This document shows, piece by piece, positions 6,096-7,593 of a stretch of 7,593 bases of DNA. The notes under the pieces are model-generated. The model ran no database searches, was not told the DNA's origin, and saw nothing but the letters and a program-made list of their open reading frames with translations. The number at the start of each line of letters is the position of its first letter. Within the stretch, counting starts at the first letter, position 1. Both the position numbers and the translations under genes were made by a program. Location: positions 1-7,593 of the forward strand of contig SKIU01000065.1 of the NCBI GenBank assembly GCA_007116275.1. Direction: 5' to 3'. The stretch is from a candidate division SR1 bacterium (GTDB lineage Bacteria > Patescibacteriota > Gracilibacteria > Absconditabacterales > Absconditicoccaceae).

Positions 6096-7334
6096 ATGAT
6101 AGATAAAAATGTACTCACTCCAGGACAGATAAAATTACATAAGAGCCACCAGTTTATGCACTCTATTTTTTCTCTCAATCCTGAGCTTTTTCATACACTA
6201 CTAGCCAAAAAATGAGCTAATTTAGCACAAGATAACGCATATGTAAGCCAAAAAATACAAGAACTTTTTGCTTGTACACAAGAAGAAAATGAGCTATTAA
6301 AAACAGAAATTTTTGGCCAAGAGTATGCTAATCCAGTCTGACTCGCTGCTGGATTTGCTAAAGAATTTGATGGACTCAAAACCTTGGAAAATATGGGATT
6401 TGGTTATGTAGTATGATGAACTGTAACACGTCTCCCACAAGAAGGAAACAAAAAACCAAGAATTCAGAGAGCTGACAATATAAATACCTTATTTAATTGG
6501 ATGTGATTGCCTTGATCAGGAGCAGAAGCATTAGATAAAAAAGCAAAATTTCTCAAAGAAGACTGACAACGACCTGAGAAAATGCCTGTATGGATAAGTT
6601 TAGGTAATGGTAATAATGCAAACACACAGTGAGAAAATGAATCAGAAGAAGCGTTTGCTACGAGAAAGTGAGAAGATTTGGCAGAATCTCTCAGTGCGAT
6701 GTACGATCACGCAGATGTATTTGAGGTAAATGTCAGCTGTCCCAATGTGCACGGTGGTACAAGTAATCAAGGTCTATCGTTGGATATTGTCTTAGATATA
6801 TTACAAAAAAGAAATAAAGAAGAAGCAGCTAAACGTGGTATAGATCCAAAAACTATTGTTATAAAAATATCTCCACTGACTGCACAATCAGACCCATCCA
6901 AAGCAGAAGATATCACACTAGAAACACTTGAAGTGATGACAGATATAGCCATCAAATATGGAGTAAAATGAATTACTGCAACCAATACATCCAAAGAACG
7001 TAATGGTATTGCAAACGGAAAAATTCTCTATCCAAATTGATGAATGAGTGGCGCTATGTTAGCTAACCAATCACTTAATACAGTCCAAAAATTACACCAG
7101 ATACTCCAAAAGAAAAATAGTGATATCATTATCAACGGAGTAGGTGGTATTGGTTGTGAATGATCACTAGAAGATCTAAGTGACCATGGATTGGAAATGT
7201 ATGATGAATGAGCAAATACCTTACAAATATACTCGTGATTAGTAGCATGATCGGTAATATTGCCAGTTGCACTAAAGAAAAATCTTGCTATGTTTAAAAA
7301 ATACAATGACAAGCATAATATTCCCAATATATAA
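6096..7334 (+). CDS. pyrD: Dihydroorotate dehydrogenase, class-2-like
   Basis: PyrD oxidises dihydroorotate to orotate with FMN, directly after PyrC in the pathway. The 412-residue protein has an N-terminal helical extension (FSLNPELFHTLLAKKG) like the membrane/quinone-binding part of class 2 enzymes, then NPVGLAAGFAKEFDGL, GFGYVVGGTVTRLPQEGN (class-2-like T-T-PQ-GN), EVNVSCPNVHGG, VIKISPL, ITATNT, and the FMN-phosphate segment INGVGGIG...QIYSGLVAGSV. C215 occupies the catalytic-base position, where class 2 enzymes usually have Ser (NISSPN) and class 1 enzymes Cys (SCPN), so class traits are mixed. It is longer than typical class 2 proteins through loops around 180-210 and 235-270. Sixteen TGA are glycine, many at invariant positions (PVG, VVGG). 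CGA occurs once, at residue 159. The electron acceptor is not certain; no pyrK-like gene is seen. The stop is 2 nt from the smpB stop on the other strand. Confidence 0.92.
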
Positions 7335-7336
7335 TC

Positions 7337-7593
7337 TTAATAATTCCTCATCTCTTTCTTCATCTGTCTATCGATAGATTTTTCTTTCAAAACTTGTTTC
7401 TTCTCTACTTTTCTCATCAACTTACCAAGTCATAGTTTAATTTTGATGAGTCATCTTTGACTAATAAAAACCTGCAAAGGAACAAGTATCATCCCTTTCC
7501 TATCGGTCGCAGCAGAAATACGAGCTAATTCTCTTTGTGTCACTAAGAGTTTTCTTTTTCTTTTAGGATCATAGTCACCAGCTATCACTGGGG
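7337..7593 (-). CDS. smpB: SsrA-binding protein SmpB, C-terminal part (partial)
   Basis: SmpB binds tmRNA and delivers it to stalled ribosomes for trans-translation. The visible 84 C-terminal residues show DYDPKRKRKLLVTQRELARI, matching the family's DP-R-RKLLL--EI block; then DRKGMILVPLQVFIS and GLIKIKLGLGK, equivalent to G-tlVPl-ly and G-vKv-ial-kGK; and a basic tail ending in MRNY. The tail aligns without gaps to the usual GKK--DKR-tiKe-d region, but with LMR in place of GKK and EKK in place of DKR. Two TGA are glycine (RGLIKI, LGLGK). The gene continues beyond the right edge, so its start is not seen. It is convergent with pyrD with almost no space, and I find no terminator hairpin between them. 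Confidence 0.88.

Noticed and set aside
7028..7327. 99-residue minus-strand frame upstream of smpB
   Set aside because: Lies beyond the smpB stop and antisense to the conserved FMN-binding end of pyrD.
1..7593. Genes broken by many stops, i.e. a pseudogene-rich degrading region
   Set aside because: All interruptions are TGA; TAA and TAG occur only at family-appropriate ends, and catalytic residues are intact, so recoding explains them.
1..7593. Mycoplasma-type code with UGA=Trp
   Set aside because: TGA occurs at conserved glycines and as tandem pairs in places where GG is expected; Trp would be far too frequent (15 in CcdA alone).

Overview
The window reads as a gene-dense, AT-rich fragment of a Patescibacteria/CPR genome of the Absconditabacteria (SR1) / Gracilibacteria type. 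The decisive sign is that every long gene is interrupted by in-frame TGA under the standard code. All become intact, recognisable proteins if TGA is glycine; I count 66 such codons in 11 genes. TAA and TAG remain the only stops. The 15 CGA/CGG codons avoid every strongly conserved arginine position I could judge, and one sits at the tryptophan position of a WCxxC thioredoxin motif. This fits the Absconditabacterales code (UGA=Gly, CGA/CGG=Trp), although the window alone does not prove it. Protein readings below use UGA=Gly and flag CGA/CGG residues.

Layout, left to right: (1) the C-terminal anticodon-binding domain of HisS (partial), followed 5 nt later by a Fur/PerR-family regulator and a strong terminator at 760-805. 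(2) A thiol-redox cluster on +: a lipoprotein with a thioredoxin CPSC motif, a CcdA-type membrane electron carrier, and a YtxJ/BrxC-type monothiol bacilliredoxin, closed by a terminator at 2462-2491. (3) A DUF2304 membrane domain fused to a family-2 glycosyltransferase, then a 78-residue unknown protein. (4) On the minus strand, filling what looks empty under the standard code, a stand-alone M24 (Xaa-Pro peptidase-like) protein with all metal ligands; a palindromic dispersed-repeat-like sequence is embedded in its reading frame. (5) A divergent promoter region and a pyrC-pyrD pair (dihydroorotase, dihydroorotate dehydrogenase), meeting tail to tail (2 nt apart) with minus-strand smpB, which runs off the right edge.

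How the genes work together: the lipoprotein, CcdA and bacilliredoxin form a plausible route for moving reducing power from the cytoplasm to an exported thiol protein. PyrC and PyrD catalyse consecutive steps of de novo UMP synthesis (carbamoyl-aspartate to dihydroorotate to orotate). The DUF2304-GT2 fusion resembles polyprenyl-phosphate sugar transferases used for envelope glycans. Expression signals are compact: no convincing Shine-Dalgarno sequence precedes any start, and several TATAAT-like boxes lie only 7-10 nt before an ATG, which suggests leaderless or near-leaderless mRNAs. Apart from the genes listed, no stretch over 300 bases is empty.
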